From NCBI GenBank assembly GCA_048267965.1, contig JBLWWK010000007.1, positions 62,001 to 126,000 on the forward strand: a stretch of DNA of 64,000 nt. Reading direction: 5' to 3'. This document shows positions 51,655 through 60,787 of this stretch, one piece after another. The position numbers were made by a program, and so were the translations under genes. Below the pieces are notes generated by a model. The model worked only from the letters and a program-made list of their open reading frames with translations. It was not told where the DNA came from and did not search any database. How positions within the stretch are numbered: position 1 is the stretch's first letter; every line of letters begins with the position of its first letter. Origin of the DNA: GCA-2705995 sp048267965 (GTDB taxonomy: Bacteria > Bacteroidota > Bacteroidia > Flavobacteriales_G > Salibacteraceae).

Positions 51655-53720
51655 AAAATTTGCGTAAAAGCCCCATCTTGGGCGGTATTCCAAACGGGAA
51701 TTTGGTAAAATTCGCACCAATCTATCCATTCTTTTTTCATTTTCCACGAGAGGTTTTGGTCTATAATTACCCAATTAAAAGGGTGTTTTTCGGTAGGAAC
51801 CATTGCCGCTTCGGTTACTAATAAATACAAGGGGAGTGAGCTTTCTCGTATTTGAGGAGTACCTGCTTTTAAAACAAGCAACGAATAATGAGGAGTATTG
51901 ATTTGTGTAAAATCATCAAATTGATCCATTAAAGTAGTAGAAGTATTTACCCAATCATTGGCCCACCAATGATGCCAAATATTGAATTGTAAACTGCTGG
52001 GATTATTGTTTAATGAAGAAGTACAGAAAAACTGAGATTGCCTTCCTTCAGAAATAGAAAAAGCAGAATTGTTTTTTGTGCTGTAAACGGTAAATACATG
52101 CCGATTTTGAAACTTTCTGTTTTCAACAAATTGCAGCGAAGCAAAGAAAAAGAGAAAGCCAAGAAGCGAAAGAAAATAGGTTCTCTTATAGGTGTAGAAC
52201 CAAGTGATAAAAGCTATAATGGCGGCATAAATTATCCACGTTTCGAAGGTAGAGATATCGATTTGTGAAGAGATAGAATACGGTAATTTTTCAATAAACA
52301 AAACAACCTGATTAAGCAGCCAAGTGGTTCCGTTGAGCAAGAGGGCAACAGGTTCAGCAAGGTGCGAAAAGGGAGAGGTAATCAGTAGTAAAACGCCACT
52401 GGCCACCAATAAAAATGCTGCCGGAATCACCATTAAATTAGACAAAAGAAAGTAGTTGGGGAATTGGTGAAAATAGAGCAAACCGAGTGGGGCCGTAGCA
52501 ATTTGAGCGGAGATAGAAACAGTGGTAATAGACCATGCCCAGTTGAGAATTCGGTTGTCGACATCGATTAATTGGTAGAGTTTCGGTTGGATAAGCAGAA
52601 TGCCTAAAACCGCTAGATAACTTAGTTGAAAGCCAACTTCCATGAGCATGTAAGGTTTAACCAATAGAATAAAGAATGCAGAAACCGCCAGTGTGTTGTA
52701 AATATTGGTGTTGCGTTTTAACCCTTTGGCTACCGAGATAAAAGAAAACATGGTGGCTGCACGAATAACCGATGGAGATAAGCCGGTGAGTAAAGCAAAA
52801 CTCCAAACGGCTATAATTTCTAGAATAATTTTGCAGTAAATTCCGTACTTAAATTGCTTTAGAGGATGCAAAAGTTTAGAAACGATTAGTAAAATAATGC
52901 CCACGTGTAAGCCGCTAACTGCTAAAACATGCATAGCTCCAGCACTTGAAAAGGCTTGTTTTATTTCAAAATCGAGGTGATCTTTAAAACCGAAAATAAG
53001 AGCAGATAATACAGCATATTCGTTTCCTGAAATACCGTGATCTCGCAAAACAAAAAGCATCTTTTCTCTTGTTTCTAAAGCGAATTTCACCCAGAAATTT
53101 CCATTGTTTGCTTGAATAAGTTCAACATTTTCGTGAGCTACATATCCTCTATGAAAAATGTAGTGATGCTTGAGATAGCGCTGATAATTAAACTCGTTGG
53201 GATTAGAAATGCCTGGTATTTCTTCTAAGTAGGTGGTGATTAAAAGTTGTTGTCCGTATGTTTTTTGAAGATTTTTCCCTTGTTTTTCAGCATAAAGTAG
53301 AACTTTTCCATGAGCGGTTTTCCATTGGTTTTGGTGAAGAATAGCATCTACATTCGCCATCCATTTAATGCTGTTTTCCTTCTCAGAAGGAGCCGCTGAT
53401 AAGGTGACCAATAAGGTGTCTGGTGTGGCTGTATTTCGGTACTTTTCGAAGAATACGTCTTGATTCTTCGGGTTTTTCATTTGTGGTAGACAGTAGCCTA
53501 GTAAGAGAAGAGAGAAAAACACGAGTAATCCGTAAAGGTGTCGATTTCGGTATTTCCTAAAAAGGGGGTGAAACCGAATGGCTACGATAGAAAGTATTAC
53601 GGTTCCTACCGTTATGAAAACAACAAAAAGGTTGAAAAAAGGAAAATAAGACGATGCAATGATGCCCAAACAAAAAGGCGTAAGAAGTTTAAATAGAGGT
53701 ATACTGTTGAAGGTGAACAT
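51651..53720 (-). CDS. comEC: ComEC/Rec2 family DNA-uptake channel protein
   Basis: The protein has 689 residues, with hydrophobic helices at the N-terminus, a DUF4131-like periplasmic OB region (about 80-200), and the Competence domain with the hallmark AVSGLHVGIILL (about 262-275) and GLSPSVIRAATM. The C-terminal 150 residues or so replace the usual metallo-beta-lactamase-like nuclease domain but show no HxHxDH motif, a reduced form that also occurs in other Bacteroidota. ComEC carries single-stranded DNA across the inner membrane in natural transformation. Two copies of the dispersed motif (51792 and 53601) are inside. It has a short 24-base gap to the SpoIID gene. Confidence 0.9.
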   Translation of the reverse strand: MFTFNSIPLFKLLTPFCLGIIASSYFPFFNLFVVFITVGTVILSIVAIRFHPLFRKYRNRHLYGLLVFFSLLLLGYCLPQMKNPKNQDVFFEKYRNTATPDTLLVTLSAAPSEKENSIKWMANVDAILHQNQWKTAHGKVLLYAEKQGKNLQKTYGQQLLITTYLEEIPGISNPNEFNYQRYLKHHYIFHRGYVAHENVELIQANNGNFWVKFALETREKMLFVLRDHGISGNEYAVLSALIFGFKDHLDFEIKQAFSSAGAMHVLAVSGLHVGIILLIVSKLLHPLKQFKYGIYCKIILEIIAVWSFALLTGLSPSVIRAATMFSFISVAKGLKRNTNIYNTLAVSAFFILLVKPYMLMEVGFQLSYLAVLGILLIQPKLYQLIDVDNRILNWAWSITTVSISAQIATAPLGLLYFHQFPNYFLLSNLMVIPAAFLLVASGVLLLITSPFSHLAEPVALLLNGTTWLLNQVVLFIEKLPYSISSQIDISTFETWIIYAAIIAFITWFYTYKRTYFLSLLGFLFFFASLQFVENRKFQNRHVFTVYSTKNNSAFSISEGRQSQFFCTSSLNNNPSSLQFNIWHHWWANDWVNTSTTLMDQFDDFTQINTPHYSLLVLKAGTPQIRESSLPLYLLVTEAAMVPTEKHPFNWVIIDQNLSWKMKKEWIDWCEFYQIPVWNTAQDGAFTQIF

Positions 53721-53744
53721 GGTATACCGAAGTTAACGAAAAAA

Positions 53745-54914
53745 TTATTGGCCCTTAAAAAAGTCGATGGCAGAGAGCTTTATAAGGTGAATATCGGTGT
53801 AATAGTGGTGCAGAATATCGGTAAATGGGTAGCCTAATTCGGCCATTTTCATCGCTCCTTCTTGAGAAAGACCCACTCCATGCCCATAACCTCTTCCGTT
53901 TATTTCTACAATTCCGTTGCGTTCAGAAACACAGAAAAAAGTCGATTTTAGTTTAAAGTCTTTTCTGATGCGGGTAAGTTCAACTTTGGCGTTGCTGCTT
54001 TGTAAAACGGTGATTCGATCTTCTGGGCAAAAGTTGAGTACAGCATTTACATCGTGCCTGTTCGAAAGATTGAGTCGGTAATGATTTTTAAAATAGTTGA
54101 GCCAGAGGGTTTTACTGATTCTTACCATCCACTCAGATTGCGGCATAGCTAAACTAAAACTGTCGACCTTACCTTTTAAGTAAGGAAGTGGGCGGGTCCA
54201 AACATCTTCAGAGTTGAGGGTTTTTCCGCCCGAATTAGAGTGAAAAGCTGCAGTAATTAAATTTATCTCATGGTCAACAATTACAATATCTTGGGTTTCT
54301 TGCACCGCTCTTAGAATGGTGTCGTTATCGAAACACATGCTGTGATAGACTTGAGAATTTACCCGATCGCACAGGTTAAAACCTTCGTTTTTATAGCGAT
54401 ACCAATGCTTTAGCGCATACGTTCGGCTAATAATTGCCTGAACTTTATAGTATTCTAATGTGTGTTTATTGCCGGCTTCTGACCGAACCACACCCGCCAA
54501 ATAATCGTCAAAATCGGTATGATTAATGAGTTTTAATTTACCTCCATAAACGCTGATATTCAGGTGGTCTGGGTATTTTCTGCTTTTTCGGCTGGGTTTG
54601 TTGGGCTTAATGTTAAAGCTCGAATCTTTTGTTTTTGCTCGCAATAAAACATGTTGGTAGGAACCGTACGTTGCGTTGAAATTGGCAATTTCTACTCGAT
54701 CTTGATTTACCCGAAAAACGAGCATCTCGTTAGATGGAAAAGTCATGAGCTTTTCCCCGTCTCCGTATACATCGTAAGAGCCAACATTTACCGTAATGAT
54801 GGTAGAGTAGGGCCGATCGTCCCAATAGATGCCCACTTTTATGTTGCTGTATTTCCAGAAAGAAAAAGCAGAAAGTTGAGCGAAGAGAAATAAAAGCGTA
54901 AACAGTTTATTCAT
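53745..54914 (-). CDS. SpoIID/LytB domain protein
   Basis: The protein has 389 residues with a signal peptide and a beta-rich N-terminal region (to about 120). The SpoIID/LytB domain follows, with VVRSEAGNKHTLEYYKVQAI (about 138-157), AAFHSNSGGKT (about 235) and GRGYGHGVGLSQEGAM (about 350). SpoIID is a lytic transglycosylase of sporulating Firmicutes; many Bacteroidota carry this homologue without sporulation, and it is presumed to remodel peptidoglycan in the periplasm. It precedes comEC on the same strand. TATTTTTG (minus strand) lies 14 bases before the ATG. Confidence 0.93.
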   Translation of the reverse strand: MNKLFTLLFLFAQLSAFSFWKYSNIKVGIYWDDRPYSTIITVNVGSYDVYGDGEKLMTFPSNEMLVFRVNQDRVEIANFNATYGSYQHVLLRAKTKDSSFNIKPNKPSRKSRKYPDHLNISVYGGKLKLINHTDFDDYLAGVVRSEAGNKHTLEYYKVQAIISRTYALKHWYRYKNEGFNLCDRVNSQVYHSMCFDNDTILRAVQETQDIVIVDHEINLITAAFHSNSGGKTLNSEDVWTRPLPYLKGKVDSFSLAMPQSEWMVRISKTLWLNYFKNHYRLNLSNRHDVNAVLNFCPEDRITVLQSSNAKVELTRIRKDFKLKSTFFCVSERNGIVEINGRGYGHGVGLSQEGAMKMAELGYPFTDILHHYYTDIHLIKLSAIDFFKGQ

Positions 54915-54928
54915 AGTAGAAATCTACC

Positions 54929-54936
54929 CAAAAATA
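54929..54936 (-). promoter_or_regulatory. -7 promoter element of the SpoIID-comEC unit
   Basis: The minus strand reads TATTTTTG, 14 bases before the SpoIID-family ATG, between it and lpxB. Confidence 0.5.
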
Positions 54937-54957
54937 ACGCTTCGTTTTTGTTGTAAA

Positions 54958-56082
54958 TTACCTCTTTCTGAGAGTTTTCAACATTAGCTCGGCAGTTGTT
55001 GCGCTTGCGCCCGTTCCGCCTAGTTTTTCTTTCAGCAATTGGTAGCTCTTGAGTAGTGTGGCTCTTTTTTCGCCATTGGGTAAAATGGCATCGAGCTCGG
55101 TTTTTATGTTTTTAGTGTTTAGTTCGCCTTGAATCAGTTCTTTAACCACTTCTTTGTCCATGATTAAATTCACCAACGAGATGTATTTAATCTTAATCAA
55201 TTGCTTAGCAATCATGTAAGAAATCCAACTGCCTTTGTAACACACCACTTCTGGCACCTGAAAAAGTGCGGTTTCTAAGGTGGCGGTTCCTGAAGTTACC
55301 AAAGCGGCCGTACTTTGTTGCAATAAGTTGTACGTTTTGCCAAAAACCACATGTACATTTTCGGTCTGTGTAAACGGAGCGTATACTTCAGCACCTTGAG
55401 AAGGGGCCCCAGCAATTACAAATTGGTAATTTGGGTACAGAGGCGCTGCTTTTAACATGATAGGAAGCATGGTAGAAATTTCTTGTTTTCTACTGCCGGG
55501 TAACAACGCGATAATCGGTTCTGCCCCTAATTCATGTTTTTGACAAAATGTTTCGAAATCGGGTGCAATTTCTTTGAAATTGTCAATGGCATCCAGTAAC
55601 GGATGTCCTACAAAATCGACTTGATAATTATGTTTGGCGTAGAAATCTTTTTCAAACGGTAAGATCACATACATCTGATCTACAAACTGCTTAATCTTTT
55701 TTACGCGATTTTCTTTCCAAGCCCATGCTTGAGGAGAAATGTAATAATACACTTTAATACCTTGCTGGTGAGTCCACTCTGCAATGCGCAAATTAAATCC
55801 TGGATAATCGATTAGAATAAGCACATCGGGTTGGTACGCAATAATATCTTGCTTGCAGAATTTCATGTTATTCAAGATGGTTTTTAAGTTTAAAACCACC
55901 TCAATAAAGCCCATAAAAGCTAAGTCACGGTAGTGTTTCACCACATCAGTACCTTGCTCGGCCATTAAATCACCACCCCAACCTCTTAATTGAGCATCAT
56001 TGTCTCGCTTTTTGAGTTCTTTTATTAGGTTAGAACCATGAAGATCGCCAGACGCCTCACCTGCAATTACGTAGTATTTCAT
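54958..56082 (-). CDS. lpxB: Lipid-A-disaccharide synthase
   Basis: This 374-residue GT-B enzyme starts VIAGEASGDLHGSNLI and has the conserved YYISPQAWAWKENRVKKI (about 115-132) and LLPGSRKQEI (near 195). It condenses UDP-2,3-diacylglucosamine with lipid X to give lipid A disaccharide. It supports the presence of LPS in this organism, in line with the Kdo8N locus. It is the last gene of a surE, small membrane protein, lpxB unit, with a 3-base gap. Confidence 0.96.
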   Translation of the reverse strand: MKYYVIAGEASGDLHGSNLIKELKKRDNDAQLRGWGGDLMAEQGTDVVKHYRDLAFMGFIEVVLNLKTILNNMKFCKQDIIAYQPDVLILIDYPGFNLRIAEWTHQQGIKVYYYISPQAWAWKENRVKKIKQFVDQMYVILPFEKDFYAKHNYQVDFVGHPLLDAIDNFKEIAPDFETFCQKHELGAEPIIALLPGSRKQEISTMLPIMLKAAPLYPNYQFVIAGAPSQGAEVYAPFTQTENVHVVFGKTYNLLQQSTAALVTSGTATLETALFQVPEVVCYKGSWISYMIAKQLIKIKYISLVNLIMDKEVVKELIQGELNTKNIKTELDAILPNGEKRATLLKSYQLLKEKLGGTGASATTAELMLKTLRKR

Positions 56083-56085
56083 TAA

Positions 56086-56373
56086 TTATTTCAAGAATGA
56101 AGTGTAATAATAAACAAAATGAGCAATCACCATTACCATGGTTATCAGTAAGATACCTTTTCCGATGTTGTCTTGGCCTCGCTTTACCATAAACTGCCTC
56201 ATCATAATGGCGTTAATAGCAAACAGCAACAATTGCAACTTTTCAGAAACGGTGTCGCTCATGTATTTATCGGCAATTCCATACGATTGATCTACAATAA
56301 AGTATAAAACAATGGGTAGTAGGATCCCGATGGCGATTCCTGTTGTGAATTTATCTTCTTTAAGATTGAGCAT
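56086..56373 (-). CDS. Small membrane protein between surE and lpxB
   Basis: This 95-residue protein has three predicted transmembrane helices (about 9-27, 44-60 and 72-90) and no recognised family. It overlaps the end of surE by 14 bases and lies 3 bases from lpxB, so it belongs to that operon. Its position between these genes is seen in related genomes, but a role in LPS is only a guess. Confidence 0.75.
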   Translation of the reverse strand: MLNLKEDKFTTGIAIGILLPIVLYFIVDQSYGIADKYMSDTVSEKLQLLLFAINAIMMRQFMVKRGQDNIGKGILLITMVMVIAHFVYYYTSFLK

Positions 56374-57142
56374 TTTCTATGCTTTGTAATTTTGAAAGTG
56401 AATCGTGAGCAGTAAGGTCGTATTGAACTGGAACAACAGAAACGTAACCATTTTCTAATGCCCATAAGTCGGTATCTTCTTCGTGGTCGAAGTTTTCGAA
56501 GTGCCCAGTTAACCAGTAATATTCTTTTCCTCCTGGATCTTTTCTCTTATCAAATTCTTCAATCCAGTTGGCATTGGCTTGTCGGCATACTTTAATGCCC
56601 GCAATACCTTCGGCATCCATCTTTGGTATATTTACGTTTAAGCAAACGCCTTTTTTTAAGCCGTTTTCTAACACATGCGCAATTACTTTTTCAGCATAAA
56701 TTTTAGAAGCTGTAAAATCAGCATCAATACTAAAATCCATTAAGCTGAAACCGATAGAATCGATGCCTTCTAAGCAACCTTCAATAGCGGCAGACATGGT
56801 TCCGCTATAAATTACGTTGATAGAAGCGTTAGAGCCGTGGTTAATTCCACTAACTATTAAATCGGGTTTTTGGTCAAGCACTTCATTCACCGCTAGCTTA
56901 ATACAATCTACGGGGGTTCCAGTAGTGCTATAAATCTCCACTCCATCTTCTTCCGTATGCTGATTAATGCGCAGCATAGAATTGATGGTAATAGCGTGTC
57001 CCATACCAGATTGAGGTTTATCTGGAGCTACCACTACTACTTTTCCGAATTTTTTGGCTACTTCTACCAAAGCTCTAATGCCCGGAGCCGTAACACCATC
57101 ATCGTTGCAAACTAAAATTAAAGGGGTTTTCTTATCTGCCAT
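56360..57142 (-). CDS. surE: 5'-nucleotidase SurE
   Basis: The protein has 260 residues: the metal-binding LVCNDDGVTAPG at residues 9-20, DLIVSGINHGSNAS near 96, and DCIKLAV. SurE removes phosphate from nucleoside monophosphates and is linked to survival in stationary phase. It heads a unit with a small membrane protein and lpxB. A -7 variant (TATTTTCG) lies 18 bases before the ATG. Confidence 0.95.
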   Translation of the reverse strand: MADKKTPLILVCNDDGVTAPGIRALVEVAKKFGKVVVVAPDKPQSGMGHAITINSMLRINQHTEEDGVEIYSTTGTPVDCIKLAVNEVLDQKPDLIVSGINHGSNASINVIYSGTMSAAIEGCLEGIDSIGFSLMDFSIDADFTASKIYAEKVIAHVLENGLKKGVCLNVNIPKMDAEGIAGIKVCRQANANWIEEFDKRKDPGGKEYYWLTGHFENFDHEEDTDLWALENGYVSVVPVQYDLTAHDSLSKLQSIENAQS

Positions 57143-57160
57143 AATTCATTGCCTATATCG

Positions 57161-57168
57161 CGAAAATA
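57161..57168 (-). promoter_or_regulatory. -7 promoter element variant of surE
   Basis: The minus strand reads TATTTTCG, one change from TAnnTTTG, 18 bases before the surE ATG. Confidence 0.35.
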
Positions 57169-57263
57169 GCGAATTAGAATGTCGTTGTTTGTGGAATTAT
57201 AAAAACTTATCATCTCTTAAAAAGAGGTACACGTTTTGTTTAACATTGATAAAATCAGATTGT

Positions 57264-58877
57264 ATGAAAAAAATAGGTTTCGTCATCGGTATATTGGTTT
57301 CTGTATTGGCTACTCAGGCCAACACAGTAAGAAAAGAAGTAACTACCGCAATAGAAAAAGTAACGGTCTACACCCGCGGAGCAGAAGTGATTCGCAAAGG
57401 GGAAATTAGCCTAGCCAAAGGAATTCACGAATTAAAAATCCCCGAACTTTCTCAGAGCTTCGATCAGAATAGCATCCAAGTAAAAGGCATCGGAAACTTC
57501 ACCATTCTAAGTGTAAATAGTGGTTACGACTACCTGAGAAACCGACCGGTTCCTACCTATATAAAAGATGTAAAAGATTCGTTAGAATGGGCTCAGAAAG
57601 AAATGAGCAAAGTGAACGCCAACCGAGCGCTTTACCAAGAAGAGAAGAATTTAATATTGACCAATAAAATGGTAAGCTCAGAACAGCAGGGAGTTACAGC
57701 TGAAGAGCTAAGAAAACTGGCTGATTTTTACCGTCAGCGTTTGTTCGAAATTCAAGAAAAATTTTATCTGTTAGACGATCGTCAGAAAAAGATGAACCAA
57801 ACCATTCAGCGCTTAAATAAGCAATTGGGTGAGTGGAATGTGAAACTGAATCAGCGCTACGGTGAAATATATGTAACCGTTTCTGCCAACGCACCTACCA
57901 AAGCAAAATTCGAAGTAGAATATTTGGTAAATAACGCCAGTTGGTCGCCAACTTACAATGTGCGTAGCAAGGGCTCTGGAGACAATTTACAAATTGATTA
58001 CTTAGCCAATGTAACCCAAAATTCTGGTGAAGATTGGTCGAATATTAGGCTTTCGATATCAACGGGTAATCCAATGCGAAACTCAACAAAACCAGAGCTA
58101 CATCCTTGGGTGTTGCAGTTTTTAGATTGGAGGTATCGACCTGCACAAAACTCAGCTTCTAACCGATCTTTTGCGCTAGAAGAAGCGGTGATGGTAGAAA
58201 AAGATAGCTATGCTGGCAACAGTCAATCTCAAGCTAAAACGGCTAGTGATTTCACCAATATGATGGAAGGCCAGTTAGCCGTTACTTTCGAAATCGATTT
58301 GCCATACACCATCATGAGTGATGGTCAGGCGAGAACGGTAAAAATTCGAGAGTTAGATATTCCTGCCAAATACCAATATTATGCAGCGCCAAAACTGAAC
58401 AACGATGTATTCCTACTAGCAAAAATCACTGATTGGAATAAATACAACTTGATGCCCGGAAACGCCAATGTTTTCTTTGAAGGCAGCTTTGTAGCCAAAA
58501 CGTATTTAAACACTTTTACCACAGACGATACGCTGAAAGTTGCACTAGGCGTAGACGATAGAATTACCGTTTCGAGAAATCGAATCGAAGATTTTACATC
58601 TTCTACCCTTGTTGGAGGTAAAAAAGTAGAAACAATTGGTATTGAAATCAAAATCAGAAACTCGAAAAACGTGCCTATTGATTTAGTGGTGCAAGACCAA
58701 CATCCGATCTCTGGGAACAAAGAAATTTCTGTTGATTTAGAAGAGGATGGCGGCAGCGATGTGAATTCAGATAAAGGAATTCTCACTTGGAACATTAAAC
58801 TGCCAGCAGGCAAAACAGCCATAAAACAGTTTAAGTATACGGTGAAATATCCGAAAGATAAACGGGTAAATCTCTAG
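57264..58877 (+). CDS. DUF4139 (mucoidy inhibitor MuiA-like) protein
   Basis: The protein has 537 residues from the ATG at 57264; the frame extends upstream over the surE start but lacks a signal there. It has a signal peptide (to about residue 20), an N-terminal DUF4140-type beta domain (about 25-110, VTVYTRGAEVIRKG), a coiled coil (about 110-200), and the DUF4139 domain (about 210-537, VEYLVNNASWSPTYNVR, GEDWSNIRLSISTGNP). Function is unclear; the MuiA name comes from a colony-mucoidy phenotype in other bacteria. It is probably periplasmic. A dispersed 10-mer at 57548 encodes VPT. Confidence 0.88.
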   Translation: MKKIGFVIGILVSVLATQANTVRKEVTTAIEKVTVYTRGAEVIRKGEISLAKGIHELKIPELSQSFDQNSIQVKGIGNFTILSVNSGYDYLRNRPVPTYIKDVKDSLEWAQKEMSKVNANRALYQEEKNLILTNKMVSSEQQGVTAEELRKLADFYRQRLFEIQEKFYLLDDRQKKMNQTIQRLNKQLGEWNVKLNQRYGEIYVTVSANAPTKAKFEVEYLVNNASWSPTYNVRSKGSGDNLQIDYLANVTQNSGEDWSNIRLSISTGNPMRNSTKPELHPWVLQFLDWRYRPAQNSASNRSFALEEAVMVEKDSYAGNSQSQAKTASDFTNMMEGQLAVTFEIDLPYTIMSDGQARTVKIRELDIPAKYQYYAAPKLNNDVFLLAKITDWNKYNLMPGNANVFFEGSFVAKTYLNTFTTDDTLKVALGVDDRITVSRNRIEDFTSSTLVGGKKVETIGIEIKIRNSKNVPIDLVVQDQHPISGNKEISVDLEEDGGSDVNSDKGILTWNIKLPAGKTAIKQFKYTVKYPKDKRVNL

Positions 58878-58935
58878 TTAATAAGTGACGGGTAATCACT
58901 TTACGAAAGGGGCATTCTTATGAGTGCCCCTTTTG

Positions 58936-58943
58936 TATTTTTG
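58936..58943 (+). promoter_or_regulatory. -7 element 4 bases before the HAD ATG
   Basis: TATTTTTG (exact TAnnTTTG) ends 4 bases before the ATG at 58948. This predicts a leaderless transcript and argues against the longer frame that starts at 58924. Confidence 0.5.
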
Positions 58944-58947
58944 GCCC

Positions 58948-59601
58948 ATGTTAGAAGGGGCAATTTTTGATATGGACGGCTTGCTGATTAACTCAGAACC
59001 CATTTGGCGAAAAGTAGAAGTGAAAGTCTTTAACCGCTGGGGTTGGCCTATTACAGAAGCCGAATGCAAGCAAACAATGGGGTTGCGAATAGACGAAGTA
59101 ATTAAGTATTGGCAACACATTTACCCAGATGTAATTGTCGATGCCGATGCGTTAATTCTAGAAGTGCTCGATGAAATGGAAAAGGGGATTCGTGCCGAAG
59201 GAACCGCCTTACCTGGCGTTGTAAATACCTTAGATATTTGTAAAAATGCGGGGCTAAAAATAGGCTTGGCGTCTAGTTCTCCCCTTCGATTAATTGTAGC
59301 TACACTAGAAACATTATCGATTCAATCGTATTTCGAGGTAGTGAAAAGTGCAGAATTTGAAGAATACGGGAAACCTCACCCAGCAGTGTTTATTCACACT
59401 TGCCAAGACTTAAAAGTAGCTCCGGAAAGAACTGTAATTTTCGAAGATTCGTTTCATGGTGTAGTGGCAGGTTTAGCTGCTAAATCAAAAGTAATTGCGG
59501 TGCCAGATGCCGAAGACCGAAATCAACCTCGCTTTAAAGCAGCGCATCAATTATTAGCCTCGTTAGAAGAATTCTCTCTACCAATTTTAAATGCAGTATG
59601 A
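58948..59601 (+). CDS. HAD-family sugar phosphatase (HxpB-like)
   Basis: This 217-residue HAD-superfamily protein starts MLEGAIFDMDGLLINSEP (motif I DMDG, Asp about 8-10). Motif II is ASSSPLRL (about 110), the lysine lies in GKPHPAVF, and motif IV is FEDSFHG. Cap type and size agree with 2-deoxyglucose-6-phosphate/hexitol phosphatases. The substrate in this organism is unknown. The gene ends with an ATGA overlap into the next membrane protein gene. Confidence 0.88.
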   Translation: MLEGAIFDMDGLLINSEPIWRKVEVKVFNRWGWPITEAECKQTMGLRIDEVIKYWQHIYPDVIVDADALILEVLDEMEKGIRAEGTALPGVVNTLDICKNAGLKIGLASSSPLRLIVATLETLSIQSYFEVVKSAEFEEYGKPHPAVFIHTCQDLKVAPERTVIFEDSFHGVVAGLAAKSKVIAVPDAEDRNQPRFKAAHQLLASLEEFSLPILNAV

Positions 59602-60098
59602 CGCAAAAAATATTTACCGAAACTCAGCGATTTAGCAAACCGGGAGTCGATTTTGTACTCGTAGCCATTTTAATTGTTTTTGGTTATATGTACGTTCAGC
59701 AAGAAATTTTGAATGTTCCACTTTCTGCTGAGCCCGCTTCGCCTAGCGGTTTGTTAGGTGGTTTTTCTATCACCCTAGGGGTTTTTATTTTACTGAAAAG
59801 TTTGCGATTTAAAACTCAAATCGATCACGAAGGGATACATTATCAACTGCTTCCGTTTCATTTTAAAATGAAAACCATTCCGTGGCAATTTGTAGAAAGT
59901 GCCACTTTACGCACTTACGATGCCATTAGAGAATACGGGGGGTACGGTTTTAGAATTGGTTTTTCGGGCAAAGGCAAAGCATACATTTTTGGCGGGCAAA
60001 TTGGTTTGCAAATTGTTTACGAAGGCAGAAAACTATTGGTAGGAACCCAATCTCCACAAGCCTTAGAAGAAGCACTAAAACGGTATAAAACCAAGTGA
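59598..60098 (+). CDS. Hypothetical membrane protein
   Basis: This 166-residue protein has two transmembrane helices (about 15-35 and 48-66) and a cytoplasmic PH-like, beta-rich C-terminal half (ITWQFVESATLR pattern, GGYGFRIGFSGKGKAY). Such bPH-like membrane proteins are common in Bacteroidota. It starts within the stop of the HAD gene (ATGA), so translation is coupled. A dispersed 10-mer at 60038 encodes VGT. Confidence 0.72.
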   Translation: MTQKIFTETQRFSKPGVDFVLVAILIVFGYMYVQQEILNVPLSAEPASPSGLLGGFSITLGVFILLKSLRFKTQIDHEGIHYQLLPFHFKMKTIPWQFVESATLRTYDAIREYGGYGFRIGFSGKGKAYIFGGQIGLQIVYEGRKLLVGTQSPQALEEALKRYKTK

Positions 60099-60100
60099 TG

Positions 60101-60781
60101 TTAAGCGTATTTCTTTTCGAAATCGATTAATAAAGAATCGATATATTTAATCGATTTCTTGGTCCATTCGAGGCGTAACTCTTCACGTTCTTCTGAGGGA
60201 AGCTCCCAATTTGTAGAAGAATTTTTTACCCGAGCAGTAACGTTTTGTAGCAAGATAGAAGCAGCCACCGAAACATTAAAGCTTTCTGTAAAACCGTGCA
60301 TGGGTATGTGCACAAATTCATCTGCTTCTTCCATTATATGGTCAGAAATTCCGGTGTCTTCAGTGCCGAAAACAAAAGCCGCTGGAGTTGAAACATCAAA
60401 ATCGTTGAGAGCTACACCTTTTTCGTGAGGAGAGGTAGCCACAATTCGGTATCCTTTATTTCTTAGGTGTTGTAAGCATCTTTCGGTAGGTTGGGGTAAA
60501 TCACTTTCGTACCGGAAAGGAGTAATCCATTTTTCGGCACCTCGCGCAATGGTGTGAGTTACTTTTTCGATGGGTTGACTGTCGATGAGGTGAATGTCTT
60601 GAATTCCAAAACAATCGCACGTTCGAATAATGGCTCCTTCATTACGATCTTGAAAAACATTTTCAAGCGCCACAGTAAAATGGCGCGTTCTGTGACTCAA
60701 CACATCTTCTAGTCGCTGGTAGCGTTGTGGAGTTAAATAGTCTTGCAAGTAGGTGAGCAGGGCTCGATCTTTCGTGTTCAT
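60101..60781 (-). CDS. trmH: TrmH-family RNA 2'-O-methyltransferase
   Basis: This 226-residue SpoU-class enzyme has a trefoil-knot fold: motif 1 NVFQDRNEGAIIRTCDCFG (about 40-58), motif 2 FGTEDTGIS (about 138-146) and motif 3 FNVSVAASILL (about 168-178). The layout with an N-terminal helical extension fits TrmH, which methylates G18 of tRNA. It is convergent with the membrane protein gene, with 2 bases between, and follows the YihY gene by 6 bases on the same strand. Confidence 0.92.
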   Translation of the reverse strand: MNTKDRALLTYLQDYLTPQRYQRLEDVLSHRTRHFTVALENVFQDRNEGAIIRTCDCFGIQDIHLIDSQPIEKVTHTIARGAEKWITPFRYESDLPQPTERCLQHLRNKGYRIVATSPHEKGVALNDFDVSTPAAFVFGTEDTGISDHIMEEADEFVHIPMHGFTESFNVSVAASILLQNVTARVKNSSTNWELPSEEREELRLEWTKKSIKYIDSLLIDFEKKYA

Positions 60782-60787
60782 ACCTCT

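Noticed and set aside
58379..58822. 147-codon antisense frame in the DUF4139 gene
   Set aside because: No start context and fully inside a clear domain on the other strand.
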